Shown here piece by piece: positions 1 to 8,391 of a stretch of DNA of 58,680 nucleotides. The DNA comes from UBA970 sp049419605 (lineage in GTDB: Bacteria; Bacillota_I; Bacilli_A; RFN20; CAG-826). Location of the stretch: contig JBMSKF010000007.1 of the NCBI GenBank assembly GCA_049419605.1, forward strand, positions 1-58,680, read 5' to 3'. The translations under genes and the position numbers were made by a program. Within the stretch, counting starts at the first letter, position 1, and each line of letters starts with the position of its first letter. Under the pieces are notes generated by a model. The model made no database searches and was not told the DNA's origin. It saw only the letters and a program-made list of their open reading frames with translations.

Positions 1-39
1 ACTAAAATTCTCATCTTAACGACATTATAAACGATTCGG

Positions 40-45
40 TATAAT
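40..45 (+). promoter_or_regulatory. -10 box, leaderless promoter of the TupA-like gene
   Basis: TATAAT, then 7 nt (agagata), then the ATG at 53. No Shine-Dalgarno sequence fits between. One of a series of identically arranged starts in this window. Confidence 0.6.
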
Positions 46-52
46 AGAGATA

Positions 53-961
53 ATGACGACAAAACGTGCCCTACCCACTTTATTAAGAATCTTGTTTACG
101 CCTTTTCGTTGGTGGTTAATTCGCTTTTCACCCTTAACCTATTTAAAACTGCAATATCGCTACATCACGGGTACAACTTTAAAACTAACTTCACCAACAC
201 GATATACAGAAAAATTACAAATCTTGCGTCATTTTGTTTTTCCAAAAGACCCACTTGTTATTCGCGGAAGTGACCGTGTCGCTGTTAGAGAGATATTAAA
301 AGAAAAAGGTTTAAAAACTTACCTCATTCCTACGTATGGTATTTACCAACGATTTGAAGATATTCCTTGGAAACGATTGCCGAAGCAATTCGTGATCAAG
401 TGTAGTCATGCTTCAGGATTTAATCGCATCATTCTAGATAAGAAGGCTGCAGACTATAACCAACTTAAACGACAATTTAACCGCTGGCTGAAAACCGATT
501 ATGGTTTGAAAACGTTAGAAAGACATTATTCACCGATTCCTAGAAAGATTCTCATTGAAAAATACTTAGGCGTGGAGACAAGTTTACCCATCGAATATAA
601 AATCCATGTTTTTCATGGACAAGCTAAATATCTTTATGTTGTGACAGGACGAGGATCTGATATCCGTTATACTCATTTACTTTCAAATTGGACGCCGTTC
701 CCTGGCGCACAATTTAATGGATGGAAATCTGCTGATTATCCCATTATTGAACCGCCTCAATTCCAAGCGATGCTGCAACTTGCAGAAAAATTAGCAGCTC
801 CTTATCCATTTGTCCGGGTTGATCTTTATAATATTGATGGCAAGATTTATTTTTCAGAATTGACCTTTACACCTGCAAAAGGTACATTGAAACTAGCAGA
901 TGACACTGTTGATACAATCATGGGAGGATGGTTAAGTCTTGATGAAGAAATTATTCAATAG
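53..961 (+). CDS. TupA-like ATP-grasp protein, surface polysaccharide synthesis
   Basis: 302 aa. The C-terminal half has the ATP-grasp features of the TupA-like family (Pfam ATPgrasp_TupA): a lysine-rich strand near residue 112 (FVIKCSHASGFN), a second nucleotide-binding strand (ILIEKYLG, about 168), and metal-ligand strands YPFVRVDLYN and IYFSELTFTPAKG (about 251-278). Members sit in capsule, teichuronic or exopolysaccharide clusters and probably couple ATP to amide or ester bond formation on a glycan; the exact reaction is unknown. The ATG lies 7 nt behind a TATAAT box with no Shine-Dalgarno sequence, so the mRNA is probably leaderless. The 3' end overlaps the next gene, a lipoprotein. The family call is good; the substrate is not known. 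Confidence 0.8.
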   Translation: MTTKRALPTLLRILFTPFRWWLIRFSPLTYLKLQYRYITGTTLKLTSPTRYTEKLQILRHFVFPKDPLVIRGSDRVAVREILKEKGLKTYLIPTYGIYQRFEDIPWKRLPKQFVIKCSHASGFNRIILDKKAADYNQLKRQFNRWLKTDYGLKTLERHYSPIPRKILIEKYLGVETSLPIEYKIHVFHGQAKYLYVVTGRGSDIRYTHLLSNWTPFPGAQFNGWKSADYPIIEPPQFQAMLQLAEKLAAPYPFVRVDLYNIDGKIYFSELTFTPAKGTLKLADDTVDTIMGGWLSLDEEIIQ

Positions 962-1703
962 TCGATTAACAATCATTGTTTCCAGTGTTTTATTAACCGC
1001 CTGTGGGGCCGATGTTGCCTCTGTATATCAACGTTCGCTTTACCACACAAATGTGTTTGAAAATAATTATTACAACGACCAAGTTTTATCTTCTACCTTT
1101 TCTCCTAGTCAAATCAATGATGTAATCGCCACCTATAATTTTGATGCTTCGCAAGTTAACCAAACGATTCCTACCACGCAAGATGATCCCAACGGAGACC
1201 AATTCGCTCTCAACCATAAATTAAGTTTAGCGTTACCTGATGTCAGTTATGGTATCGAATCCAAATTATTTGATGGTATTCTTTACTGCACGGATGCGCA
1301 ACGATTATCGAAATCTAGATTGCAATTAAGACCGACAGGAATGGGTTATGTATTTCCTTCACCATTAGAATACTCCAATGTTCAAACAATTGGTTTATTT
1401 ATGAAAGCAGGCGCTGATACCGATGCTGGTGCCGAACATATTCGCGATTTAGAAGTACAATTCACCATCTTTAAACAAACTGAAAATGGATTCAATGCAA
1501 TTGAAATCAATCTAGAAATAACCGATTTGGTGACGTCATTTTACCCCGGTTATTATCAAATTACCTTGCCTGAAAACACCTTAGAAGGCATGATTGGTTT
1601 CGCCTTCACTTATCGAATTGTTAGTCCACTACCTTCCAATGATCTGCAAACATTGACGGGGATTTTCCTTTACGAAGTTTTGTTCCCTTCGGCGACTTTT
1701 TAA
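942..1703 (+). CDS. Putative exported lipoprotein, unknown function
   Basis: 253 aa from the ATG at 942; an in-frame TTG lies at 939. The N-terminus is a lipoprotein signal peptide with lipobox LTAC and Cys near residue 21, so the mature protein should be lipid-anchored outside the cell. The rest is a soluble, probably beta-rich domain with no motif I recognise. It overlaps the TupA-like gene by 20 nt with GGGAGG upstream, so the two are cotranscribed and it may belong to the same glycan pathway. Its last 83 nt overlap the 3' end of the convergent polymerase gene, an unusually long convergent overlap. Confidence 0.65.
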   Translation: MKKLFNSRLTIIVSSVLLTACGADVASVYQRSLYHTNVFENNYYNDQVLSSTFSPSQINDVIATYNFDASQVNQTIPTTQDDPNGDQFALNHKLSLALPDVSYGIESKLFDGILYCTDAQRLSKSRLQLRPTGMGYVFPSPLEYSNVQTIGLFMKAGADTDAGAEHIRDLEVQFTIFKQTENGFNAIEINLEITDLVTSFYPGYYQITLPENTLEGMIGFAFTYRIVSPLPSNDLQTLTGIFLYEVLFPSATF

Positions 1704-3123
1704 TCGATTTCGTTCCTTCTTGTTTGGTTATGGTGGTCGCGGTCACCTTTGAGGATGAATCCAATTTTAATAACCCCACAAAGGGATCAATCATCATCGT
1801 TCCCATTAAGAAAAATATCACGATCCATAGAGGCTCATCAAACATTAATCTCGGTGTGGTTCGTTCAAGTTCACGGACCCAAGGATAAAGTTGAGTATTA
1901 AACGTTTGATAAAGAATAAAGGCGAAGACAAAGAAAATAATCGTCATTTTTAATGATGGATCAATTTGCTTTTCTTTACTAAATTCAACAAGTTGGTTGA
2001 AATAGAAAATGCCTATGATGATCAAGCCAATCCATGCAAAGATGCCACCTTGATGCAAGGTATCAAACACCATGGAGTATGTTGTGGTTCGATATTGACC
2101 ATTAATAATGATGGGAGCAAAACCACCGAAAGGATTTTCAAACATACTTCTTAACACAATTTGGTACCCTTCGATCAAGGGGAAATCTAAGATACGTTCT
2201 AAAGGCCCAATTTGTTTAATCCATGTGCCGATGCCTAACCCATCATAAGTATCGATGAAAAATAAAACGACCATCACTCCGAAGAAAGATAAAACACCTA
2301 TCACAATAGGTTTTACTAACGTAGGTCTTTGTTTCCACCAAGTTGGTAACGAGAGAACAAGCCACCATCCACATCCAAGGATCGCGGTGACCCATAAAGG
2401 TGTGAGTGTTGGTAAAAAGAAGACACCGAGTAAAGAAATCATCGAAGGAAACATCCACCAAAGATGTTGTTTCCATGATGACCAAAGTTGTTTAGGTTTT
2501 TGTAATAAATGAACATGGGCTAATAATGGCATCATCAACAAGGTTAAGTAAAACTCCATATAGGCAATCTTAAATTCTACAAATTGTAGACCGATCAACC
2601 ATTTCACTTCTTCACTGACGACATAAACTTCACCATCAACATAAATCACTTGACCTGCATAAATTAGACGATACCAAGGTAAATAACGATAAAGCGTATA
2701 CAAAAGGTTAAGACCCACAAAAGCAGCTAAACCGATAAGCAATGGTTTAAACATAGAGGCATATGTCAATCGATAATACTTCACCGCGAAAAATCCTAAA
2801 AGGTATACACCAGAGAATCCAAGTGACAATAGACTATTACGTAACCAACTTCCTGATTCTAAATACAGTGGGGAAATGCCCATAAACAATGTAAAGATCG
2901 TCATGCTTGTCAACATCAAACCAAGATCAGTTCGTTGGTAGTCCGTTAACTTGCGAAAATTATAAATAAATAAAAATAAACCCAAGGCAAGGGCGATGAG
3001 TAAATAGACAGAGGGAATTCCTAAAAATTGAAAGCCAACCAAGGTTAACATTTGCGTGATCAAAACTGGATACAGTTTTTTCCATTCAAGGTGCATCATA
3101 TCTTTTTTACCAGTACGCGCCAT
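1621..3123 (-). CDS. O-antigen polymerase/ligase-like membrane protein (Wzy/WaaL type)
   Basis: 500 aa, about 10-12 predicted membrane segments between residues 15 and 450, then a basic Lys/Ser-rich cytoplasmic tail. A large extracytoplasmic loop (about residues 300-370) carries NPFGGFAP and the downstream FDTLHQGGIFAWIG, the pattern seen after the large loop in O-antigen ligase/polymerase proteins. The likely role is polymerising or transferring a lipid-linked glycan at the outer membrane face. AGGTGG lies 5 nt before the ATG at 3123, and the gene overlaps the GT-D-like gene upstream by 17 nt, indicating cotranscription. The family call rests on topology and the loop motif, since sequence conservation in this family is low. 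Confidence 0.65.
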   Translation of the reverse strand: MARTGKKDMMHLEWKKLYPVLITQMLTLVGFQFLGIPSVYLLIALALGLFLFIYNFRKLTDYQRTDLGLMLTSMTIFTLFMGISPLYLESGSWLRNSLLSLGFSGVYLLGFFAVKYYRLTYASMFKPLLIGLAAFVGLNLLYTLYRYLPWYRLIYAGQVIYVDGEVYVVSEEVKWLIGLQFVEFKIAYMEFYLTLLMMPLLAHVHLLQKPKQLWSSWKQHLWWMFPSMISLLGVFFLPTLTPLWVTAILGCGWWLVLSLPTWWKQRPTLVKPIVIGVLSFFGVMVVLFFIDTYDGLGIGTWIKQIGPLERILDFPLIEGYQIVLRSMFENPFGGFAPIIINGQYRTTTYSMVFDTLHQGGIFAWIGLIIIGIFYFNQLVEFSKEKQIDPSLKMTIIFFVFAFILYQTFNTQLYPWVRELERTTPRLMFDEPLWIVIFFLMGTMMIDPFVGLLKLDSSSKVTATTITKQEGTKSIKKSPKGTKLRKGKSPSMFADHWKVVD

Positions 3124-4060
3124 GTTCCACCTTTTCTGCCCCTAATGGTTTTTCGCTAGGGCGTATCCATGCTTCATTCCAATATTGCTTGACGTGCTGA
3201 CGAGATTCCCATCTTCTCCCCATAATACCAAACATCGTTTGAGTCGCACCTCCAGTTTGGATGGCTTGTCGTCCCATGGTTTTTACAAACCAACATAAAT
3301 GCGAACCATAAGCACCCGCACCGATAAGTGCAATATCAAAATCATGCTTCATGATTTCAACTTTCATCGCGTCTAAAGCCTCAAACCAATTCACATACCT
3401 TTTATCAACTTGATCGCCGATGGTTTGCACGGCAGTCACTGTAATCAATTTAAAATTAGGTAAAACACCTTTAGGAAAAAGTTTATCTTTTTGTTGATAT
3501 TGTTTCTTGATGTCATTTGCAAATGGTGACACAACCATAACCTTTTTTCCTTCCAGACTTTGAATCCAGTCACCTCGAAGAGGTTCAAAGGACTCGTATT
3601 GAATGATATGAGGTGAATGAAAATACCTTTGAAACATATATCCTTCCATATGAATACCTGAGACCCCAAAGACATCAGTCTTCTTTGCTTCTTTCATAAA
3701 ATGCTTCGCATAATACGTTAAGGATTTATCATCTGTGGGAAAAAAGCCTGCATTATTTTTCATGCTCCATTTAACGATAGGTTTAAAGGTTTTTTTCAAA
3801 CCAAGTAGGATCTTTTCGTAATTATGAATCGCACCCATTTCTACCGCACCTATGCGTACCGCTGCAAAGGGTTCACCTTTTTCAATGAAAGTTTTTAATG
3901 TTTGGTTTCCTTTTTCAAGCGTGATTTTTTTATGAGATAAAAATCGATTGGTTATAGGTTTGATTTTAAATAATTTCCATAAGAAAACGCCAACCGAGCT
4001 TTTTAAAAAGGCTCGATAATAATTCATACGATTTGGTGATGTAGGTTGGGATGATGACAT
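3107..4060 (-). CDS. GT-D-fold-like glycosyltransferase, surface polysaccharide
   Basis: 317 aa from the ATG at 4060. The open frame extends to 4108, but that stretch contains the terminator of the upstream phosphofructokinase gene, and a TATAAT box lies 7 nt before 4060, so the shorter start is preferred. Visible features are an N-terminal RIGAVEMGAI segment and a C-terminal FDIALIGAGAYGSHLCWF...GGATQTMFGIMGRRW region, resembling the GT-D (DUF1792-like) proteins and related orphan proteins of polysaccharide loci. It probably acts in the cytoplasm on a sugar nucleotide. It overlaps the polymerase-like gene and forms a two-gene operon with it. The glycosyltransferase assignment is moderate. 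Confidence 0.55.
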   Translation of the reverse strand: MSSSQPTSPNRMNYYRAFLKSSVGVFLWKLFKIKPITNRFLSHKKITLEKGNQTLKTFIEKGEPFAAVRIGAVEMGAIHNYEKILLGLKKTFKPIVKWSMKNNAGFFPTDDKSLTYYAKHFMKEAKKTDVFGVSGIHMEGYMFQRYFHSPHIIQYESFEPLRGDWIQSLEGKKVMVVSPFANDIKKQYQQKDKLFPKGVLPNFKLITVTAVQTIGDQVDKRYVNWFEALDAMKVEIMKHDFDIALIGAGAYGSHLCWFVKTMGRQAIQTGGATQTMFGIMGRRWESRQHVKQYWNEAWIRPSEKPLGAEKVEHGAYW

Positions 4061-4067
4061 TAACTTT

Positions 4068-4073
4068 ATTATA
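4068..4073 (-). promoter_or_regulatory. -10 box, leaderless promoter of the GT-D-like gene
   Basis: On the minus strand TATAAT is followed by 7 nt (aaagtta) and the ATG at 4060. It begins a few bases after the U-tract of the preceding terminator. Confidence 0.6.
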
Positions 4074-4080
4074 CAAATAA

Positions 4081-4105
4081 AAAACCGAGGTTGTTGACCT
4101 CGGTT
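4081..4105 (-). terminator. Rho-independent terminator of pfp
   Basis: A 9-bp inverted repeat (AACCGAGGT / ACCTCGGTT) with a 5-nt loop, followed on the minus strand by a T-run, just past the stop of the PPi-phosphofructokinase gene. Confidence 0.85.
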
Positions 4106-4117
4106 CATTTAATATCT

Positions 4118-5317
4118 TTACTTCACCTTAACTTTTTTAAGAATTGCGCGTTTTATTAAGCCATTTTCATAGACGAATTTGGGGCTACCTTTTAATAATG
4201 GGCGAACATACTGCTTCATTAATGTACCTTCACCATGGACATCCATGACCCATTCCGGTGAAAGTTTCTTTTCAACGTTGGCAATCTTATTTAACTTTTG
4301 TAATTTATAACTGACTTTGTATGGTTCATCACTCTTACGAGAAATGACGACCATAGAGTCTGTCTTACCTTTCACCGCTTTTTTAACGGCGATTCCAGAT
4401 ACCTTAATCGCTTCTTTAGAATCCACAAGCGTAATATATTGAGCAGCAGCACGTTGCATTAAAGAAAACTCAATGGGTCTAGTACTGTAGCCAAAACGTT
4501 CTTTAACAATTTGGGCTAATTGATAGGCAACGCCTCCCATTTGCACGTGACCAAATCCATCGACTTCTTTACCCTGGTGAGGCATTTGGGCAAGAATGCC
4601 TTCTGAAATCACAAACAAACCTTTTTTCTTTTTTTCATAAACTTGCTTAACTTCTTCTAAAAATGTTTCCAAGTTAAAGGTATCTTCTGGTAAATAAATG
4701 CGATCGGCTTTTACTTCACCTTCTAGAAGGGCGGCAACTGCAGTTAACCAACCTGCGTTTCGACCCATGACTTCAACAATGGCGACTTTTCCTTTGTTAT
4801 AAACCAAGTTATCAATTGCCACATCTTGTAAGGTTTGTAATACAAACTTAGCTGCTGAAGGAAATCCTAAGCAGTGATCCGTGTTCGCTAAATCATTATC
4901 AATGGTTTTGGGGATACCAATTACATTGCAATCATAACCCACTTCTTTCATCAACTTCGATAACTTGTGGCATGTGTCCATGGAGTCATTACCACCATTG
5001 ACCATTAAGTAACCAATGTTGTATTTCTTTAAAGTAGTTAAGATTTTTTGATAATCTGGATGATTGACATCACTATTTAATTTATAACGAGCTGTTCCTA
5101 GAATTGCTCCTGGGGTTTGTTGTAATAACTCAACCGTTTCATCTGATTCTTGTCTTAAATCAATTAAATTATCATTCAGAACCCCTTCGATTCCATACAG
5201 GGATGCATAAATGCCACCAATTTCTGGATGCTTTTTCGCTTCTTTGATCACACCATATAATGAGGTGTTGATGACAGAGGTAGGGCCACCAGATTGAAAG
5301 TAAAGTAAATTTTTCAT
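4118..5317 (-). CDS. pfp: Pyrophosphate-dependent 6-phosphofructokinase
   Basis: 399 aa. It phosphorylates fructose 6-phosphate in glycolysis, reversibly, with PPi instead of ATP. The phosphoryl-donor loop reads GGNDS (about residue 108) and the catalytic motif is PKTIDND (about 137) rather than the ATP-enzyme's GGDGS and PGTIDND; a bulky residue in the first and Lys in the second mark the PPi class. QSGGPTSVIN at residue 8 and EVMGRNAGWL at about 183 are the other family signatures. It is monocistronic: AAGGAG precedes the ATG, an extended -10 (TGT-TATAAT, 5342-5347) lies upstream, and a terminator follows. Use of PPi fits a fermentative, energy-limited cell. Donor specificity is inferred from the motifs. 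Confidence 0.9.
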   Translation of the reverse strand: MKNLLYFQSGGPTSVINTSLYGVIKEAKKHPEIGGIYASLYGIEGVLNDNLIDLRQESDETVELLQQTPGAILGTARYKLNSDVNHPDYQKILTTLKKYNIGYLMVNGGNDSMDTCHKLSKLMKEVGYDCNVIGIPKTIDNDLANTDHCLGFPSAAKFVLQTLQDVAIDNLVYNKGKVAIVEVMGRNAGWLTAVAALLEGEVKADRIYLPEDTFNLETFLEEVKQVYEKKKKGLFVISEGILAQMPHQGKEVDGFGHVQMGGVAYQLAQIVKERFGYSTRPIEFSLMQRAAAQYITLVDSKEAIKVSGIAVKKAVKGKTDSMVVISRKSDEPYKVSYKLQKLNKIANVEKKLSPEWVMDVHGEGTLMKQYVRPLLKGSPKFVYENGLIKRAILKKVKVK

Positions 5318-5341
5318 GATTATTCTCCTTTTTCCTAAAGT

Positions 5342-5347
5342 ATTATA
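5342..5347 (-). promoter_or_regulatory. Extended -10 promoter of pfp
   Basis: Minus strand TGT-TATAAT about 24 nt before the start, leaving a short leader with an AAGGAG ribosome binding site; a contrast to the leaderless promoters nearby. Confidence 0.55.
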
Positions 5348-5385
5348 ACAAGATTAAGTTTAAGATTTGATAAAAAACGAATCAA

Positions 5386-5466
5386 AATAGTTAATATATG
5401 TAAACTATTGCACTATTTTTTAATAAACCTATAATAAATTTACAATAACTATGTAATTTAGTTATT
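5386..5466 (+). promoter_or_regulatory. Promoter of the 5490 gene flanked by two inverted repeats
   Basis: TTGCAC (5408-5413), a 16-nt spacer and TATAAT (5430-5435) form a good promoter. Two related inverted repeats bracket it: AATAGTT-N10-AACTATT (5386-5409), whose right arm runs into the -35, and AATAACTA-N7-TAGTTATT (5444-5466) in the leader. They look like paired operator sites; the second could instead be an RNA stem. Confidence 0.5.
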
Positions 5467-5489
5467 TTGATTACGCTTAAGGGGGTTTT

Positions 5490-6341
5490 ATGACATTATT
5501 TAAAAAGAAATTATTAACGAGTAGTTTACTCGTGGTGACCGCGGTTGGCGTTGTTTTTTCTCAACCTACAACTGTTGATGATCCTACTGAAGTTAGCGCT
5601 GCTTCGTTAACTTTTACCATTACTCCATCCAATTTTCCAAATGTCAGTACAAGTACTGCAAGCACTTCTGAAATATTAGGTTCAATTACTGTGTCAGGGG
5701 TTCAAATTGATTTAGGAATTAAGAATGCTATACGAAACACCACTGGAACAGCAAGTCTAGACTTGGTAAAAAACGCATCTGCTCTTTACAACATCAACCC
5801 GCTTCCTGGAACAATTAGTTCGATTGTGATTACTCAAAAAACCGGTCAATCCAACACACTTCATGTTGGAAGTACCGCACGTATCATTAATTCAACAGCT
5901 GCAAATTATTCTGTTATTTCAGGCACATCTGCGGGTAATACTACTGTTTCGAGTACTTCTCAAACTTTTAATTCTTCTTCTTTTGCTATTTTAGGCACCA
6001 ACAATAACCTATCCTACTTTGCCTTTTTACCTACTGGTGGAACGGACAGTCAAATTGAAAGTATTGCCTTTAATATGACGGTTGCTGAAGTTGTCGCAAC
6101 TAACGGTCAAACCTATTCTTTTGCGGTTGATCTACTCGCCACGACTGATAATAAACAAGGCGCTTGTACTGCAGAAGGTTTAAGTTGGTCAACACTCGAA
6201 ACCCAATATAATGGTTTAACTGCTGATCAAAAAACAGCCTTTCGAACAGATACCACGGATCCTGAAATTGTGGCGGCTAGAGAAAGATATCTTTACTTAA
6301 GGAGCTTTAATTCATCACTTGTTAACTTTGCAAGTTTATAA
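5490..6341 (+). CDS. Secreted protein of unknown function
   Basis: 283 aa. An N-terminal signal peptide (KKK, hydrophobic core, AxA-like region near residue 37) is followed by a Ser/Thr/Asn-rich, probably beta-sandwich domain (about 40-205) with few charged residues. A short C-terminal segment (about 215-275: CTAEGLSWSTLETQYN...RERYLYLRSF) resembles a helical tail I associate with exported proteins of Acholeplasma-like bacteria. In such proteins a membrane anchor usually follows; here the chain stops without one, so the protein may be released or held by another factor. AAGGGGG provides a strong ribosome binding site. Function unknown. Confidence 0.6.
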   Translation: MTLFKKKLLTSSLLVVTAVGVVFSQPTTVDDPTEVSAASLTFTITPSNFPNVSTSTASTSEILGSITVSGVQIDLGIKNAIRNTTGTASLDLVKNASALYNINPLPGTISSIVITQKTGQSNTLHVGSTARIINSTAANYSVISGTSAGNTTVSSTSQTFNSSSFAILGTNNNLSYFAFLPTGGTDSQIESIAFNMTVAEVVATNGQTYSFAVDLLATTDNKQGACTAEGLSWSTLETQYNGLTADQKTAFRTDTTDPEIVAARERYLYLRSFNSSLVNFASL

Positions 6342-6377
6342 TTCAATCAGTTTTCGCTTTATTTGATTAATTTCCTT

Positions 6378-6383
6378 TATAAT
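6378..6383 (+). promoter_or_regulatory. -10 box, leaderless promoter of the GT4 gene
   Basis: TATAAT followed by 7 nt and the GTG at 6391. The in-frame ATG at 6382 lies inside the -10 box and so cannot be on the transcript. Confidence 0.6.
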
Positions 6384-6390
6384 GACTTAT

Positions 6391-7428
6391 GTGAAACATA
6401 ATAAAGTCATTTCAGTTGGCGTATTTTCCAAAGCAACGTCGGTTCCTGGTCAAGGCGTTGGTGCAGCCTATATTGAACAATTAAACCTAATTCAACAATC
6501 CAAGAAGTTAAATGTTGTATTAAAAGGGACGGGTAAACTAGATCTTATTCATATCCATACCGTGAACTTTCGTTATTGGATTGCCATGTTATTTATTGGT
6601 ATACCTAAAGTGGTGTATGTCCACTTTTTACCAAGTACCTTAGCAACTTCGATTAAGCTTCCTAGAATATTCTTTGGCATCTTAAAATGGTATATTAAAA
6701 AATTCTACCAAACCGCGAGTTATTTAGTCGTAGTCAATCCCATTTTTATTGATCCCCTTGTAAAAATGGGAATTAAAAAGGAAAGAATTAAATTTATTCC
6801 AAATTTTGTGGATGAAAGTAAATTTACCATCACAGAATCTCGTACAACCATCAGAAAATCATGGAAATTTAAACGCTTCACAGTGTTAGGGGTTGGGCAA
6901 GTGCAACATCGAAAAGGTGTTTTAGACTTTATTGAAACAGCCAAACGATTACCAAATCTTGATTTTGTTTGGGCTGGAGGTTTCTCTTTTAAAGGTTTAA
7001 CAGCAGGATATGAAGAACTGAAAGAAGTGATGGAAAACCCTCCTGCAAATGTAAGATTTTTAGGTATTATTCCTAGAGAAAAGATGAAAGAACTCTATCA
7101 TGGATGTGATTTATTCTTTTTACCTTCATTTGATGAATTAATGCCGATGAGCGTTTTAGAAGCCGCTGTATGTAATAAACCAATTCTCCTGCGCGACCTC
7201 GAACTTTATCAACCCGTTTTCCATGGACAATATTTATCTGCCCATTCCATCGATGGATTTGTTAAAATAATGAAGCAACTTAGCGAAGATGATCAATTTT
7301 ATAAGCAATCACTTGCTCATCCAACATGGTTGAAAGAACATTATCAACGCGCCCCCATTCTTGAAAAATGGGAAGCGTATTATCAGGAGGTCTTAGACCA
7401 ACATGCCAAAACTCATCAGCATCGGTGA
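6391..7428 (+). CDS. GT4-family glycosyltransferase
   Basis: 345 aa from a GTG start chosen from the -10 position. GT-B fold: an N-terminal acceptor domain (GVFSKATSVPGQGVGAAYIEQL; DLIHIHTVNF near residue 50) and a C-terminal nucleotide-sugar domain with VLGVGQVQHRKGVLDFIETA (about 170) and the family motif DLFFLPSFDELMPMSVLEAAVCNKP (about 246-270) containing the E-x7-E pattern. Similar low-GC Gram-positive enzymes glycosylate diacylglycerol or build surface glycans; the acceptor is not evident. It overlaps the following sugar kinase by 26 nt, so the two form an operon. Confidence 0.8.
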   Translation: MKHNKVISVGVFSKATSVPGQGVGAAYIEQLNLIQQSKKLNVVLKGTGKLDLIHIHTVNFRYWIAMLFIGIPKVVYVHFLPSTLATSIKLPRIFFGILKWYIKKFYQTASYLVVVNPIFIDPLVKMGIKKERIKFIPNFVDESKFTITESRTTIRKSWKFKRFTVLGVGQVQHRKGVLDFIETAKRLPNLDFVWAGGFSFKGLTAGYEELKEVMENPPANVRFLGIIPREKMKELYHGCDLFFLPSFDELMPMSVLEAAVCNKPILLRDLELYQPVFHGQYLSAHSIDGFVKIMKQLSEDDQFYKQSLAHPTWLKEHYQRAPILEKWEAYYQEVLDQHAKTHQHR

Positions 7429-8350
7429 AGCCTTAATTGATCAAGTCAAACAAGGCGTTAAATTAGTTGGAAAATTTGCAGGTGGAGCACCTGCCAACGT
7501 GGCGACCTTAGTCGCTAACCTTGGTCAAAAGAGTATTTTAATTTCTAAAATTGGTGATGACGATGAAGGTAAAATCATCTTACAAACTTTACAGTCTAAA
7601 GGGGTCGATGTCTCTCAAGTTAGAGTGACAGATTCTCATGATACAACCATCGCTAAAGTTCAAGTCGATAAAAAAGGTCAACGGACTTTTACCTTTGATC
7701 GAAGAAATGCTGCCGATCTATTTCTAATGAAGGAAGAAATTGATTCTCGTTTATTTGAGGCCAATGATATATTTCATTTTGGCAGTGTTAATCTAGTTCC
7801 TTCTTTATCTAGAAAAGCTCATGAGTACGCTTTAGATATCGCTAGAAAAAATGGATTAATCATTTCATTTGATCCGAATCTTCGTTTCAATCTATGGCCA
7901 AGCCCAATCGCCCTCAGAGAAACGGTTAAAGAATTTATGATTGGGGTGGATTTATTAAAGGTTACGGAAGAAGAATTAAATTTTATTTTTCCAGACATGA
8001 CGCTAGAAGCTGCTATTGAAAAAGTATTCCAAGCAAAAGTAACCTGGTTAATTCTTTCTAAGGGTGATCAAGGTCTTGCGTTATACCAGGCAAAACAAAA
8101 ACCAATTCTCATCAAAGGTTCCAAAGTTAAAGTGGTGGATACAACCGGAGCAGGTGACGCACTCATTGGTGCTTTCATTGTGAAAATCCTGCAAGCTGAA
8201 ATTAGTAAATCTAAATTAGCATCAAGTGCTTCCAAGATGAAAGACTTTGCTACCTTTGCCAACGAAGTAGCCGCTCTATCTTGTACAAAATCAGGAGCGA
8301 TCGATTCTTTTCCTTCATTAGAAGATTTGAAGAAGGCAAAAATTAAATAG
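7403..8350 (+). CDS. PfkB-family carbohydrate kinase (fructokinase-like)
   Basis: 315 aa. Ribokinase/PfkB fold: N-terminal GEALIDQVKQGVKLVGKFAGGAPANVA (the glycine-rich sugar-binding segment) and the C-terminal signature DTTGAGDALIGAF (about 247-259) with the catalytic Asp. The best match is bacterial fructokinase (fructose to fructose 6-phosphate), but ribokinase-type or other ketose substrates are possible. AGGAGG at 7385-7390, inside the end of the glycosyltransferase gene, sets the ATG at 7403. A bidirectional terminator follows. Confidence 0.8.
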   Translation: MPKLISIGEALIDQVKQGVKLVGKFAGGAPANVATLVANLGQKSILISKIGDDDEGKIILQTLQSKGVDVSQVRVTDSHDTTIAKVQVDKKGQRTFTFDRRNAADLFLMKEEIDSRLFEANDIFHFGSVNLVPSLSRKAHEYALDIARKNGLIISFDPNLRFNLWPSPIALRETVKEFMIGVDLLKVTEEELNFIFPDMTLEAAIEKVFQAKVTWLILSKGDQGLALYQAKQKPILIKGSKVKVVDTTGAGDALIGAFIVKILQAEISKSKLASSASKMKDFATFANEVAALSCTKSGAIDSFPSLEDLKKAKIK

Positions 8351-8357
8351 AAAGAAT

Positions 8358-8384
8358 AAAAACCCAAGCATTGCTTGGGTTTTT
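8358..8384. terminator. Bidirectional terminator between convergent genes
   Basis: A 12-bp perfect stem (AAAAACCCAAGC / GCTTGGGTTTTT) with a 3-nt loop and T-runs on both strands, between the sugar kinase and homospermidine synthase stops. Confidence 0.9.
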
Positions 8385-8391
8385 CGTTGGA

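Noticed and set aside
5490..6341. LPxTG-type sortase anchoring of the secreted protein
   Set aside because: No LPxTG-like motif, no C-terminal hydrophobic segment and no basic tail.
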